61,044 nt of DNA from Opitutales bacterium (GTDB lineage Bacteria; Verrucomicrobiota; Verrucomicrobiia; Opitutales; JAJFLR01), in assembly GCA_021772565.1 (NCBI GenBank), contig JAJFLR010000113.1, positions 1-61,044 on the forward strand. The letters run 5' to 3'. Positions 8,759 through 18,862 of the stretch are shown piece after piece. The stretch's first letter is position 1. Each line of letters begins with the position of its first letter. The position numbers and the translations under genes are program-made. The notes beneath the pieces were generated by a model. It was not told where the DNA came from and made no database searches. It saw nothing but the letters and a program-made list of their open reading frames with translations.

Positions 8759-10582
8759 ATGCCGAAAATCCAAATATTGACTGATCATGTAGCTAACCAA
8801 ATTGCTGCCGGAGAAGTTATTGAGCGTCCTGTTGCTGTGATAAAAGAGTTGGTCGAAAACAGTTTGGATGCCAATGCAACAATAATAGAAATTGAAATTA
8901 AAAATGGTGGTAAGAATTATATTAAAGTAGAAGATAATGGTTGCGGTATGAGTCAGGAGGATGCTCTTTTATGCCTGGAGAGACATGCAACGAGTAAGAT
9001 TAGGCATGTTGATGATCTGAATACGGTTTATAGTTTTGGGTTCCGAGGTGAAGCGATACCGTCAATAGCAAGTGTTTCTAAATTTACATTGTTAACCCGT
9101 TGTAAAGAGAGTCAACAAGGTGTAGAAATATTTGTAAATGGGGGAAAGTTTATTCACAGAAAAGATTGCGGTATGCCAGTTGGTACTAAAATTGAAGTGG
9201 CACATCTTTTTAATTCTGTGCCGGTTAGACGAAAATTTTTAAAAACTGATAATACAGAAGCTGCCCATATATCATATTTGGCCAGGATATTAGCAATTTC
9301 TAATCCTGATGTTTCATTTACGTTATTGGACAATGGACGCATTAGGTTTAAATCACCTGAATGTCCAAGTCTTCTCGATCGAATAAGGGAAATTTTTGGC
9401 AATCAGATTTCTGATCAAATTATTTGGCTGGAAGCCGAAGAGGGTGGATTGAAATTATCTGGATATATTGGGAAACCGGGTGTTGGGCGATCTACCAAGC
9501 AGGAAATGATAACATTTGTAAACAAACGACCCGTTGATAGCCGGACATTGAATTATTCTATCATTGAATCATATCATACATTTTTGCCTAAGGGTAGATA
9601 TCCATTGGCATTTTTGTTTTTGTCTATACCTGCAAACGGAATCGATATCAATGTGCATCCAGCTAAACGTGAAGTAAGATTTCGTGATGAAGGAAATGTT
9701 CGTCAATTTGTAATGCAAACATTGATCAATAAATTGGTTGAGGAATCTAAACCTAAGATTTCAGCAGTTAAAAAAAATGATGAAAATTCAACTCATAATT
9801 TAGCTTTTCAGCATGACACAAAAAAACTGAATTTATCTTCATTGGCAACAATCAAAACTCTACCTACTCAAGTGATAACGAGTGGTGATAATAAAATTCA
9901 TTTCACTGATCGTACCAATGATATCTCAGGTAGGATTAATAAAAAAAATTTAGATAATGAAATTAAAAAATCTAAAAATGATGGTAGAAGTCAAAATAAA
10001 AACCTTAGACTCGACTGGCGTTTTATAGGGGTAACTTTTGATCAATATATTATTTTTGAAGTAACAACTGGTTTAATTTTACTCAATCAAGATGCTGCTA
10101 ATGAAAGAATATTTTTTGAGGAAATAAAATCAAATTTGGATAAGGACGCACAAGCGCATCAATTGCTTTTATTTCCAGTTCCGTTAGAGTTGGATCCGAT
10201 TGCAACTAATATTCTTAATGATAATATGGAATTTTTTGAGCAGAATGGATTTAACATTGAACCCTTTGGTAGAAATTTTTTTCGAATGCTAACTATACCC
10301 AACTGGCTAAATGCTGATTTGGGAGAAATATTTATTAAGGATATTATTTCATTGATTAAAGAAAATGGTATTCAACCGAGCAGCTCCAACTTGACTTATG
10401 AATTAATTGCCAAAATAGCAGTAAAAAGAATGAAACATATCAGTATAATGACAAATGAATCCGATTGTATAAAATTAGCTGAACGATTAATGAATTGTAA
10501 TAACCCAATGACTGACCCAAGGGGACGCCCAATCCTCATTGAATTCAAGCAAAATGATATCAATAAAAAATTTGGCAAATGA
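8759..10582 (+). CDS. mutL: DNA mismatch repair protein MutL, endonuclease motif lost
   Basis: MutL is the ATP-dependent matchmaker between MutS and downstream repair enzymes. The GHKL ATPase domain is intact: IAAGEVIERPVAVIKELVEN, EDNGCGM, RHATSKI and FGFRGEAIPSIASVS in the first 110 residues, then a transducer domain with NKRPVDSRTL and DINVHPAKREVRF. A Lys/Asn-rich linker of about 90 residues follows, then the dimerisation domain. There the endonuclease motif DQHAxxExxxxE reads NQDAANERIFFE (443-454), the ACR motif reads AVK, and CPHGRP reads DPRGRP (586-591). The metal-binding Cys and His are therefore gone. It likely lacks nicking activity, like E. coli MutL. Length (607) is normal. It diverges from the DUF255 gene. 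Confidence 0.96.
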   Translation: MPKIQILTDHVANQIAAGEVIERPVAVIKELVENSLDANATIIEIEIKNGGKNYIKVEDNGCGMSQEDALLCLERHATSKIRHVDDLNTVYSFGFRGEAIPSIASVSKFTLLTRCKESQQGVEIFVNGGKFIHRKDCGMPVGTKIEVAHLFNSVPVRRKFLKTDNTEAAHISYLARILAISNPDVSFTLLDNGRIRFKSPECPSLLDRIREIFGNQISDQIIWLEAEEGGLKLSGYIGKPGVGRSTKQEMITFVNKRPVDSRTLNYSIIESYHTFLPKGRYPLAFLFLSIPANGIDINVHPAKREVRFRDEGNVRQFVMQTLINKLVEESKPKISAVKKNDENSTHNLAFQHDTKKLNLSSLATIKTLPTQVITSGDNKIHFTDRTNDISGRINKKNLDNEIKKSKNDGRSQNKNLRLDWRFIGVTFDQYIIFEVTTGLILLNQDAANERIFFEEIKSNLDKDAQAHQLLLFPVPLELDPIATNILNDNMEFFEQNGFNIEPFGRNFFRMLTIPNWLNADLGEIFIKDIISLIKENGIQPSSSNLTYELIAKIAVKRMKHISIMTNESDCIKLAERLMNCNNPMTDPRGRPILIEFKQNDINKKFGK

Positions 10583-10597
10583 CGTATTTACAAAATA

Positions 10598-10620
10598 TTA
10601 TGAATTTGTTCTATTCATAA
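10598..10620 (+). other. Hairpin after mutL, possible weak terminator
   Basis: TTATGAAT (10598-10605) and ATTCATAA (10613-10620) pair perfectly around a seven-base loop. No T-run follows, so it is not a classical intrinsic terminator. It sits between the mutL stop and the glycogen phosphorylase start. Confidence 0.35.
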
Positions 10621-10665
10621 ACCCAAAATATTAAATTAAATTAATTGATAAAACAGAATATTTGT

Positions 10666-13230
10666 ATGAAAGAAAAAAATTTAAACAAAACAACTAAATC
10701 AGCTAAGGTTAGACCTGACACTAAACAGACCAGGGTAAGAACATCAATGGCAACAAAGACACCATGGGGATTTAAAATAAATACTAGTAAAAGTGTAGAA
10801 GGGTTAATGACATCTATCGTCAATCAATTGAATTTAACTCTTGCTCGTGATATAGGAACAGCAACAAAACGTGATTGGTGGTTAGCAACATGTATCACGA
10901 TTCAAGACAGAATTCTGGATAGATATATCGCAACTATGTCAGTACATAATAAAGAGAATACCAGGCGTGTTTATTATTTATCTTTAGAATATTTGATGGG
11001 ACGGCTTTTGCTGAATAATCTACATAATTCTAATTTATACAATAATACCAAGTTAGCACTTCTTGAGTTAGGTCAAGATATAGATGAAATTTGTAATGAA
11101 GAAGTAGATATGGGACTGGGGAATGGGGGGCTCGGTCGATTGGCAGCCTGTTTTATGGATTCATTAGCGACGTTGGAATATCCGGCTGTTGGTTATGGGA
11201 TACATTACGAGTTTGGACTTTTTCGCCAGGAATTTGTTAATGGAAAGCAAGTAGAACATCCTGATAACTGGTTACAGTTTGGAAATCCCTGGCAAATAAT
11301 TAGACCGGAGTACACACAAGAGATTAAACTATACGGCAAAGTTGAAACCCATTTTAACGATAACGGTGATCCATATCCGGCATGGATAGATCGCAAGACA
11401 ATTGTAGGTGTGCCCTGGGATATTCCCATTTGTGGTTATGATGCACATACTGTTAATTTTTTAAGGCTTTGGGAATCGCGAGCATCAAAAGAGTTTGATC
11501 TTACTGTTTTTAATGAGGGAGGTTATGTCGAGGCGGTTAGAGAAAAAGCTGTTGGAGAAACAATTTCCAAAGTACTTTATCCTAACGATAATACAGAGTC
11601 AGGCAAAGAACTGCGTCTGGTGCAACAGTACTTTTTTGTATCCTGTTCGATCAAAGACATTATTCGTAGATATTTTGTGAAAAATGAAGGTTGGGATAAT
11701 TTTGCAAAAAAAGTTGCCATTCAATTAAATGACACGCACCCGGCTGTTTCTATTGCCGAGTTAATGCATATATTAATTGATGAATATAATCTCGATTGGA
11801 ATTATGCATGGGAAATTACCAAAAGTGTATTTGGATATACCAATCATACTCTATTGCCTGAAGCTCTAGAAAAATGGAGTGTACCATTATTTGAAAAAGT
11901 GCTTCCAAGACATTTACAGATCATATTTGAAATTAACAGGCGATTTCTCGATGAAGAAGTTGAGGCAAAATGGCCAGGTGATGATGAAAAGAAAAGAAGT
12001 TTGTCTCTGATTGAAGAGAGTAGCCCAAGAATGATTAGAATGGCCTTTCTTTCAGTTATTGGCAGTCACTCAACTAACGGTGTAGCGGCACTGCACACAG
12101 AGCTTCTAAAGTCACGTCTGTTTCCGGAATTTTCGGAGTTGTTTCCAGAACGATTTAATAATAAAACAAATGGCATAACTCCGCGACGCTGGCTTAAGTC
12201 ATGTAATCCGCAACTGTCTGAACTTATTGATGAAACTATTGGAATTGAGTGGCCAACAAATTTAGACTTACTTAAAAACTTAGAAAAGCCATCCAGTGAT
12301 CAAGGGTTTCAGGATGCTTTTATGAAGATAAAATATGATAATAAGGTAGTTTTATGTGATATTATCAAGAGATTATGTAACGGATTAATTGTGAATCCAA
12401 ACGCAATATTTGATGTTCAGGTTAAACGGCTGCATGAGTATAAAAGACAGCATTTAAATTTACTGCATATTTTAACGCTTTATCGACGATTGCTTCATGA
12501 TCCTGATTGTGATATTTGTCAACGTGTGTTTATTTTTGCTGCAAAAGCAGCACCTGGATATGAACTCGCTAAATCAATTATTCACGCAATTAACGCTGTT
12601 GCTGAAAAAATAAATCATGATAAAAGGATTAACGACAAATTAAAGGTAGTTTTCTTACCTAACTATAGCGTATCACTTGCTGAAAAAATCATTCCGGCAG
12701 CAGATTTATCTGAACAAATCTCAACTGCCGGAAAGGAAGCTTCAGGAACTGGTAATATGAAATTAGCATTAAATGGAGCTGTAACAATAGGAACACTCGA
12801 TGGAGCTAATGTCGAAATTTTAGAAGAGGTAGGTAAAGATAATATTTTTATTTTTGGCAAAACAGTCGATGAAGTAGAATTGATTTTAGAGCAAGGCTAT
12901 AACCCGTATGATATCTATTATAATAATGAAGAATTAAGAAACGTAGTTGATTGGATTGGATCCAACTATTTCACACCCGATGAACCTTACGCATTAAATT
13001 TAATTAATAATAGTTTACTGGAAGGGGGCGATCCGTATTTGGTTCTGACTGATTATGATTCATATTGCAAGAGTCAGCTTGATGTCGATCTCGCATATCG
13101 AAATAAAAAAATGTGGGCAAAAATGGCCATAATAAATACAGCGAGAATCGGGAAATTTTCATCGGATCGAACGATTAAACAGTATGCTGATGATATTTGG
13201 AATATTAAGCCACTACATGTAACGAATTGA
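10666..13230 (+). CDS. glgP: Glycogen (maltodextrin) phosphorylase
   Basis: This enzyme cleaves alpha-1,4-glucan with phosphate to release glucose 1-phosphate, using pyridoxal phosphate. From the ATG at 10666 it has 854 residues, close to the family norm of 800-850. Clear features are [37 protein letters not shown] in pieces, [34 protein letters not shown], and the cofactor Lys in [14 protein letters not shown] (Lys699). The reading frame opens seven codons earlier with TTG at 10645, but the ATG is the more natural start. The N-terminal 35 residues are Lys/Thr-rich and probably a disordered tail. It points to glycogen-type storage; no glgC or glgA is nearby. Family members vary in glucan preference. 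Confidence 0.96.
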   Translation: MKEKNLNKTTKSAKVRPDTKQTRVRTSMATKTPWGFKINTSKSVEGLMTSIVNQLNLTLARDIGTATKRDWWLATCITIQDRILDRYIATMSVHNKENTRRVYYLSLEYLMGRLLLNNLHNSNLYNNTKLALLELGQDIDEICNEEVDMGLGNGGLGRLAACFMDSLATLEYPAVGYGIHYEFGLFRQEFVNGKQVEHPDNWLQFGNPWQIIRPEYTQEIKLYGKVETHFNDNGDPYPAWIDRKTIVGVPWDIPICGYDAHTVNFLRLWESRASKEFDLTVFNEGGYVEAVREKAVGETISKVLYPNDNTESGKELRLVQQYFFVSCSIKDIIRRYFVKNEGWDNFAKKVAIQLNDTHPAVSIAELMHILIDEYNLDWNYAWEITKSVFGYTNHTLLPEALEKWSVPLFEKVLPRHLQIIFEINRRFLDEEVEAKWPGDDEKKRSLSLIEESSPRMIRMAFLSVIGSHSTNGVAALHTELLKSRLFPEFSELFPERFNNKTNGITPRRWLKSCNPQLSELIDETIGIEWPTNLDLLKNLEKPSSDQGFQDAFMKIKYDNKVVLCDIIKRLCNGLIVNPNAIFDVQVKRLHEYKRQHLNLLHILTLYRRLLHDPDCDICQRVFIFAAKAAPGYELAKSIIHAINAVAEKINHDKRINDKLKVVFLPNYSVSLAEKIIPAADLSEQISTAGKEASGTGNMKLALNGAVTIGTLDGANVEILEEVGKDNIFIFGKTVDEVELILEQGYNPYDIYYNNEELRNVVDWIGSNYFTPDEPYALNLINNSLLEGGDPYLVLTDYDSYCKSQLDVDLAYRNKKMWAKMAIINTARIGKFSSDRTIKQYADDIWNIKPLHVTN

Positions 13231-13308
13231 TAATTGAATAGTTGATTCAATTTTTTAGAGTGGTAATTTATTACTAAAACATTTTATTAAATTATTTATT
13301 CAAAGAAT

Positions 13309-13382
13309 TGCCTGGTGGTGTAATGGTAGCACAGTTGATTTTGATTCAATCAGTCAAGGTTCGAATCCTTGCCGGGCAGCCA
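13309..13382 (+). tRNA. tRNA-Gln (anticodon UUG)
   Basis: A complete cloverleaf can be drawn. The acceptor TGCCTGG pairs with CCGGGCA. The D-arm is GTG/CAC around a loop with GG. The anticodon stem GTTGA/TCAAT holds loop TTTTGAT with TTG at the anticodon positions. The T-arm is CAAGG/CCTTG around TTCGAAT. The CCA end is encoded (13380-13382). It stands alone between glgP and a cNMP-binding gene. Confidence 0.97.
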
Positions 13383-13454
13383 AATAATGTAGCTGAAAGA
13401 TTCTGAATAGTTTGAGCATACTGCAATATACTAAAAGTAAAGAATTCAAACTTA

Positions 13455-13478
13455 TTGGGCTAGTATATATTAGCTCAA
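13455..13478 (+). other. Hairpin downstream of tRNA-Gln
   Basis: TTGGGCTA (13455-13462) pairs with TAGCTCAA (13471-13478) with one G-T wobble around an eight-base loop, followed by TAAATTTT. It could end the tRNA transcript or sit in the leader of the next gene; the T-run is poor. Confidence 0.3.
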
Positions 13479-13571
13479 TAAATTTTCAAAATAAACAGTA
13501 TTGCTTATTTTAAAGCTTTTTAATTAATAAAATTAGTTTAATTTATGGAAATCTTTAATATTATATTATAA

Positions 13572-14066
13572 ATGAAAGAATCTGATTATGTCCAAGATCA
13601 TGAGAAATGGATGGAGAAATTTAGACGTCTACCATTTTTAAATTCATTTAATGAAGATTATCTCAAAAAGATAATTAGTCTAACAAAAGTTCAGCACTAT
13701 AGTGCTGATGAAGTTATAATCAGGGAGGGTGATACTGATAATGTTTTATTTATACTGCTTTTTGGTGAGGCTCGTGTTTATAAAAATGATAAGGAAATTG
13801 CCAAGTTTAATACAACTGGAACTTTATTTGGTGAACTATCTGTAATCAATGAAGAAACTCGTTCCGCTACAGTTAAAGCTGCCTGTAAAGTAATTTGTTT
13901 AGCAATTGATTTCTCATTTTTGAATACAATGTCACCGTTAGATAGTAATACCTGTTATACTTTAATTTATAGAATTTTAATTGAAATTGTAACTGATAGA
14001 CTGCGTGATACTAGTAACGAACTTTCTAAACTTAAAAAAGAACTAGCTGACTTAAAGTCAAATTAA
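13572..14066 (+). CDS. Stand-alone cyclic-nucleotide-binding (cNMP/CAP-like) domain protein
   Basis: The 164-residue protein is a single CAP-type beta-roll with no DNA-binding helix-turn-helix. PFLNSFNEDYLKKI opens the domain (about 20-33). VIIREGDTDNVLFILLFGEARV follows in pieces, and the phosphate-binding cassette FGELSVINEETRSATVKA (about 90-107) keeps the Gly-Glu and the Arg that contact the cyclic phosphate in CAP. The C-terminal end (about 130-164) is a helix with a Lys/Leu heptad pattern, suggesting dimerisation. Cyclic nucleotide binding is plausible, but partner and output are unknown. It follows tRNA-Gln and converges with folA, only 17 bases apart. Confidence 0.88.
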   Translation: MKESDYVQDHEKWMEKFRRLPFLNSFNEDYLKKIISLTKVQHYSADEVIIREGDTDNVLFILLFGEARVYKNDKEIAKFNTTGTLFGELSVINEETRSATVKAACKVICLAIDFSFLNTMSPLDSNTCYTLIYRILIEIVTDRLRDTSNELSKLKKELADLKSN

Positions 14067-14083
14067 TCAAGTTTTAGTATAAA

Positions 14084-14575
14084 TTAATTTCTGGACAAAA
14101 CAAAAAATGTGTAGCTGTAATTTTTATCATTACTCATGCGCTTTGAAATCACTGTTTTGAACTCTGATTTCCAAGATGGGAAAAATGTATCGCCAATGAT
14201 ATCAGCTTTTATTGCCGTTAGATAAAGAAGATTTGATTCAGGCAATGACTCTTCATAAATTCGTTGACCACCACAAATCCAAATTTGGCCCTGATGGGAG
14301 GTAGCTAGATTTATAGCTGATTTTACTGAGTTAGAAACTAAAACACCTTTAGATGCTAGTGAATTATTTTTTGTAACAATAATAAATAAACGATCACTTT
14401 TGATTTCGTCGAGTGCCACCATTTCTTCATATGCAACTCTTCCCATTATCAGAATTCCTCCTTTAGTCTGATCTAAGAAGTAATTCCAATCTTCCGGTAT
14501 ACTCCATGGCAGTCTGCCATTTACACCAATAACACGGTTACTTGAGCAAGCTACAATTGTATTTACAGTTCTCAT
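14084..14575 (-). CDS. folA: Dihydrofolate reductase
   Basis: DHFR reduces dihydrofolate to tetrahydrofolate with NADPH, supplying one-carbon carriers for thymidylate, purines and methionine. The 163 residues match the chromosomal enzyme. Visible hallmarks are the N-terminal strand VNTIVACSSNRVIGVNGRLPW, in which Gly-Arg-Leu-Pro-Trp24 forms the Met20-like loop, then the catalytic acid Glu28 in IPEDWNYF, the NADPH-binding ILIMGRVAYEEM with Gly-Arg, and IWICGGQRIYEE near the C-terminal half. No thymidylate synthase lies alongside. The gene is at the 3' end of a reverse-strand series and has no Shine-Dalgarno motif. Confidence 0.95.
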   Translation of the reverse strand: MRTVNTIVACSSNRVIGVNGRLPWSIPEDWNYFLDQTKGGILIMGRVAYEEMVALDEIKSDRLFIIVTKNNSLASKGVLVSNSVKSAINLATSHQGQIWICGGQRIYEESLPESNLLYLTAIKADIIGDTFFPSWKSEFKTVISKRMSNDKNYSYTFFVLSRN

Positions 14576-14640
14576 AGTTCAACTTTGTTTAAACTGTAGA
14601 ATATAATGTTTAGGTAATAATTGAAACCTGAGTTAACAAA

Positions 14641-14664
14641 ATAAGGACAATTTAAATTCCTTAT
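14641..14664 (-). terminator. Probable terminator of the lipoprotein operon
   Basis: On the reverse strand, ATAAGGA and TCCTTAT pair perfectly (seven pairs) around a ten-base loop and are followed by TTTTG. It lies 47 bases beyond the stop codon at 14711 and before folA. The stem is short and AT-rich, so the call is tentative. Confidence 0.45.
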
Positions 14665-14710
14665 CGAGGTGAATATTTTTTAGTAATAACAATACTATCA
14701 CCGAAAAGAT

Positions 14711-15463
14711 TTATAGTCCAGCCTTAACAAATCTAACTGTGCTGTCTTTATCTTTAACCTTAACTTCAACTTGATTAGCGGTACTATTGCCCACATAAGG
14801 TAATGCTGCTGCAGTCATGAGTGGAACATATTTTCTTAAGTCTTCACTCTCATCTTTGTTTTTAATTGATATACTCCATGCTTGTGAACCTACGTCATCG
14901 TTAGTTACGGGTTTGTTTTCACGAGCAGTTATATTTAAAAACTTTTCATAAATTGTAACCGGAACTACTTTTTCTTCAATGCCTACTATTTCCTTTTTAG
15001 GTGGATCGTATACAGTTGTGGTAACATACTTGATATTACCTTTCTCGTCTCTAACTGGAGTTCTAACATTACTGTATCTACCGCCACTCATTCCATAGAC
15101 GGGAGTACTAAATTTTTTAAACTCTACCTTTGGTTCACCTATGCCGTAGTTAATATCAATAATCATTTCAGCACTTTTATAGCTAGGTGCTTCATATAAA
15201 CCTTTTCCAGATAATGCTGTTTTTACAAATCGGGCAACTTCTTTAAATTTTAAATCATCTTCCGAAATTTCATCGTTACCACTAACTATTTTGTAAGAAT
15301 AAAGTTTTGCTATTTCTGAATTACTTATAGCGTCTACTTTAAAGCTATAATTTGTTGAACATCCAATAAACAAAAATGAAACACCCGTTAGTATAAATAA
15401 TTTTAAGAGTACCCCAATTTTACAATTATTAATGAGTGTATTTTGTTGAGGTCGATTTTTCAT
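14711..15463 (-). CDS. Predicted lipoprotein, unknown function (DUF4136-like)
   Basis: The 250-residue protein starts with a signal sequence followed by a lipobox FLFIGCS (Cys at about residue 35), so it is a likely outer-membrane or periplasmic lipoprotein. The mature part begins STNYSFKVDAISNSEIAKLYSYKIVSG in pieces and contains a predicted alpha/beta region with AEMIIDINYGIGEP, reminiscent of DUF4136 lipoproteins; this link is weak. There are no catalytic motifs. Its ATG overlaps the stop of the glycine-zipper gene by four bases, so the two are translationally coupled and probably act together in the envelope. Confidence 0.75.
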   Translation of the reverse strand: MKNRPQQNTLINNCKIGVLLKLFILTGVSFLFIGCSTNYSFKVDAISNSEIAKLYSYKIVSGNDEISEDDLKFKEVARFVKTALSGKGLYEAPSYKSAEMIIDINYGIGEPKVEFKKFSTPVYGMSGGRYSNVRTPVRDEKGNIKYVTTTVYDPPKKEIVGIEEKVVPVTIYEKFLNITARENKPVTNDDVGSQAWSISIKNKDESEDLRKYVPLMTAAALPYVGNSTANQVEVKVKDKDSTVRFVKAGL

Positions 15464-16074
15464 TTATCATTCTCCTCGTCTTCTAAATCGGCCTGGCTTA
15501 ACTCTAGTCCGATTAATTCTTCTTCAAGACGTTGAATTTCTTTTTCAGCAGCTTGTTGTCTTTGCTCAGCTTTTTGTAATTCTTTGGAACGCGCAATTGC
15601 ATCGTCTCTTTCTCTTCTCAACTCTTTGAGTCTTTTTTCAGCATCGTAGGCTCTTTTTTTCGCTTCGTTTATCTCTTCTTCTTTTATTCTTTGTCCTTCT
15701 ATAATTGCTATTTCCCGATCTTTAGCTGCTTTAGCCAAAGCTTCTTTTTTTCTTTGTTTGGCAAGCTCTTGTTGGTAAGCTCTTTCTTGTGCAATTTGTT
15801 CTTGTTCTTTTTTGATTTTAGAATCTTTAGCTGCACCAATAATGCCTCCTATTACTGCACCGCCTAAGGCTCCGAGAGCAGCACCTTCACCTGTTTCACC
15901 ACTTTGATGTCCAATTACTGCACCAATGGCTCCACCTGCAGCTGCACCAGTTCCCGCACTGGTTTTAGTATTTGTATTCCCGGTTGTGCAACCTGTGTTA
16001 AGAATAATTGAAAATAAAACACACATAATAGTAATTTTATTTAATATTCTCATTATTCTGAAGTTATGCTGCAT
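15460..16074 (-). CDS. Glycine-zipper lipoprotein with C-terminal coiled coil
   Basis: The 204-residue protein has an N-terminal signal ending in the lipobox LNTGC. A glycine-zipper follows (about residues 40-83): AGTGAAAGGAIGAVIG, then GAALGALGGAVIGGIIGAA, the pattern of YMGG/OmpA-type Gly-zipper inner segments that insert in membranes. After this comes about 110 residues of Lys/Glu/Ala/Arg-rich heptads, a long coiled coil, and a very acidic end. Start is uncertain: Met1 at 16074 or Met8 at 16053, the latter giving a more usual signal peptide. It is first in a two-gene unit with the DUF4136-like lipoprotein. The 296 bases upstream are AT-rich and hold nothing recognisable. Confidence 0.8.
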   Translation of the reverse strand: MQHNFRIMRILNKITIMCVLFSIILNTGCTTGNTNTKTSAGTGAAAGGAIGAVIGHQSGETGEGAALGALGGAVIGGIIGAAKDSKIKKEQEQIAQERAYQQELAKQRKKEALAKAAKDREIAIIEGQRIKEEEINEAKKRAYDAEKRLKELRRERDDAIARSKELQKAEQRQQAAEKEIQRLEEELIGLELSQADLEDEENDK

Positions 16075-16370
16075 GAAATTTATTTCAATAATTTTTAGGT
16101 TAATTTTACAAAAATTTATTAAATAAACATTTATTATAAAAATAAATGAACATATTAATATAATTAAAAGCTTTGAACTTTCAATATCAAATCTAAATTA
16201 TATCAGTAATATACCCTATTATTTATTGATAATTATGATTTTTCTGTGAAATTGAGTGTTAATACGTCTGTGAACGATAAAATTACGGAAATTGTTTTAG
16301 TAAAATGGGGAATAATTCTTATAATGTCAAATAATTTACAAATAAAATAGTAAACAAATATATACTAATT

Positions 16371-18860
16371 TTATTTCTCTTTTTTGACTGGTTTTGCTTT
16401 CTTCTCTTTTTTAACTCTAGGAGGAAACTCAAACCCGATAGATCCATTTTTCTTTAAGTACAAAAAAGCGTCAAATGGTCGTTTTGTCTTTTTTGACATA
16501 AATCCTTTAATCAGTTCTGTTTTTTTATCTTTAAGCAATTTTTCAATTTGTTCATTGGGAATTTCCTTACTTAATAAAGTGCGACTAATATGAAAATCAC
16601 AATCCTCTCGATTTTTTAAAGATTTTAGACAGTAAAATATTTTTGGCAGCTCAACTACGTTTTCTTCACATTTTGGACATTTTCCAATTACATTTAGTTC
16701 ATCTATCTTAATTTCATCTAAATTTATTTTTTCGGCCGCATTGCTACCGGAATTTTCAAAAATGAATTCAATTTTATTTTCATCATTTAATTTTAAAGAT
16801 GCGATAAAGGGTTTACCCATTTTTGATCGAAATCCTTCAAGGGGTCCAATTTTTCTATCAGAGATAAGTGTACTAATTTCATCCTCTTCAATTCTTCGAT
16901 TACCAATTACTTTATATATTTTTAAAGTTTCATCTTGGGATTTATAAAATCTTAATCCTTCCAAAACTGGTTTTCCATCAGTGGGTGATATTATTTTTGT
17001 CTCTCTATGCTCTATTTTATCCTCGTCGAAATTTTTAGTTCGATCAACAACAGTTTTAGTCAAGTCAATGATTCCAGCCATAAATTGCTCACGAGTCATT
17101 TTACCTTCTTCGATCAAATGAAGTTTATGCTCCCATTCACCAGTTAAAGTTGGACTTGCCAGTGCATCAACTTTGACAGTTGTCATAAAATTAATAACGT
17201 TATCTGCCTTAGCCGTTGGTAATAAATCTCTACCATCGCGCTCCATATAACGTTCATATATTAGTCGTTCAATGATTTGTGCTCGAGTGGCGGGTGTTCC
17301 AAGTCCACTTTCTTTCATCGCTTCGGCTAATTCTTCTTCTTCGACAAGTTTTCCCGCAGTTTCCATTGCTGATAGCAAGGTAGCCTCGGTATATCTTGGT
17401 GGTGGTTTTGTCTGATCCTCATTGAGTTGAATGTCTGCAATTTTTGCTTTTGGTGGTGATCCGTCTTTATCAGATAATGGGGTTAAATTATCTTTATCAT
17501 TACCATCTTTACCATAAATTTCCAACCAGCCTGGGAATACCAAAACTTTACCTTCTGTTTTAAAATTATGTTCACCGACAATACTCAATCTTGTTGTCAC
17601 ATCGAATTCTGCCGGTGGATAAAAGACAGCCAAAAACCGGCGTGCGATCATATCGAAAATTTTACTCTCTTGTGGATTAAGTTTTTGTCCAATAGTTCCA
17701 GTTGGTATTATTGCAAAGTGATCACTGATTTGAGCATTATTAAAAATTCTTTTGTTAGGATGAATCCAGTTGTTTGACAATATTGCTTTGCCATAATGAT
17801 TAAGCTCTCCCTCAAAGGAATCGGCTACATCCTTACAAGTCTGGATGTAATCTTCCGGTAAGGCTTTTGAATTAGTTCTTGGATAAGTGATAGCTTTATG
17901 TTTTTCGTAAAGTGATTGTGCGACACTTAATGTCATTCTCGCGGGCATACCAAAACGATTGTTCGCCTCACGTTGAAGTGATGTTAAATCATATAATCGA
18001 GGAGGTGATTGCTTTGTCCGTTTTTTCTCTTCCGTGACAGTTGCATCATTCGCACTATTTAATTCATCAACAATTTTCTTTGCCACAGCTTCATCCCAAA
18101 TTCTGTCAATCTTATCGTGAGAATCATCACTCTTCTTGAAATCAGCACGCTGGTATAGACCTTCATAATTTCCCTGATCAATACTGAAGTCACCAATTAT
18201 TCTCCAATAGTGTTTTGGTACAAAATTTCGAATAATTTTTTCGCGATCTACAACCATTGTCAGGGTAGGGGTTTGTACCCGACCAATAGTAGCAACATTT
18301 CCACGAGCTCGTCCATAAATCCGAGTTGTCATTGCGCGTGTTCCATTGATTCCGATTAACCAGTCTGCTTCAGATCGACAGCGTGCGGCGTTTTTCAGCG
18401 GAGTCATACTATCGGCTTCTTTTAGATTACTAAAGGCATCTAGAATACCGGTTCCAGTCATTGATTGCATCCAAAGTCTTTTCGCCGGTTTTTTGCATTT
18501 ACTGAGCTCATAGATATATGTAAATATTAATTCACCTTCACGTCCGGCATCACAGGCATTAATAACTTCATCAACATCTTTTCTCTTCAACAATTTTTTC
18601 AATTCGTTGAATTTTGATTTTGTCTTTTCAATTGGTTTTAGATCAAATTTTTCAGGAATGATTGGCAATGCACCCAACCGCCAAAATTTTAAGTCCTTGC
18701 TGATATCCTCCGGCATAAAGAGTTCGACTAAATGCCCAACTGCTGAACTGATCACATATTTATCATCTTCATACCAGTCGCCATTCTTTTTTATCTTACC
18801 GAGTGCATTAGCAAGATCTTTGGCAACAGATGGTTTTTCAGCAATTATTAATGTTTTCAT
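16371..18860 (-). CDS. topB: DNA topoisomerase III (type IA)
   Basis: TopB cuts one DNA strand through a 5'-phosphotyrosine, passes another and reseals, resolving replication and recombination intermediates. The 829 residues begin with the Toprim domain: IIAEKPSVAKDLA with Glu8, and the metal site DAGREGE (104-110). The active site is Tyr326 in TYPRTNSKALP. ESGLGTPATRAQIIERL marks the type IA gate. The C-terminal third carries two Toprim_Crpt-like repeats, each with a GF(R/M)SK...(R/K)PF pattern, split by a Cys pair segment CPKCEEN and later Cys residues (a possible partial zinc ribbon). It ends in a Lys-rich tail. It starts two bases after the aminotransferase stop, so they form an operon. 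Confidence 0.95.
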   Translation of the reverse strand: MKTLIIAEKPSVAKDLANALGKIKKNGDWYEDDKYVISSAVGHLVELFMPEDISKDLKFWRLGALPIIPEKFDLKPIEKTKSKFNELKKLLKRKDVDEVINACDAGREGELIFTYIYELSKCKKPAKRLWMQSMTGTGILDAFSNLKEADSMTPLKNAARCRSEADWLIGINGTRAMTTRIYGRARGNVATIGRVQTPTLTMVVDREKIIRNFVPKHYWRIIGDFSIDQGNYEGLYQRADFKKSDDSHDKIDRIWDEAVAKKIVDELNSANDATVTEEKKRTKQSPPRLYDLTSLQREANNRFGMPARMTLSVAQSLYEKHKAITYPRTNSKALPEDYIQTCKDVADSFEGELNHYGKAILSNNWIHPNKRIFNNAQISDHFAIIPTGTIGQKLNPQESKIFDMIARRFLAVFYPPAEFDVTTRLSIVGEHNFKTEGKVLVFPGWLEIYGKDGNDKDNLTPLSDKDGSPPKAKIADIQLNEDQTKPPPRYTEATLLSAMETAGKLVEEEELAEAMKESGLGTPATRAQIIERLIYERYMERDGRDLLPTAKADNVINFMTTVKVDALASPTLTGEWEHKLHLIEEGKMTREQFMAGIIDLTKTVVDRTKNFDEDKIEHRETKIISPTDGKPVLEGLRFYKSQDETLKIYKVIGNRRIEEDEISTLISDRKIGPLEGFRSKMGKPFIASLKLNDENKIEFIFENSGSNAAEKINLDEIKIDELNVIGKCPKCEENVVELPKIFYCLKSLKNREDCDFHISRTLLSKEIPNEQIEKLLKDKKTELIKGFMSKKTKRPFDAFLYLKKNGSIGFEFPPRVKKEKKAKPVKKEK

Positions 18861-18862
18861 AT

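Noticed and set aside
9154-9402. Antisense frame inside mutL
   Set aside because: It is fully inside the well-supported mutL gene and has no family motif.
10645-10665. TTG start for glycogen phosphorylase
   Set aside because: An ATG seven codons later gives a normal start, and the additional residues do not match the family.
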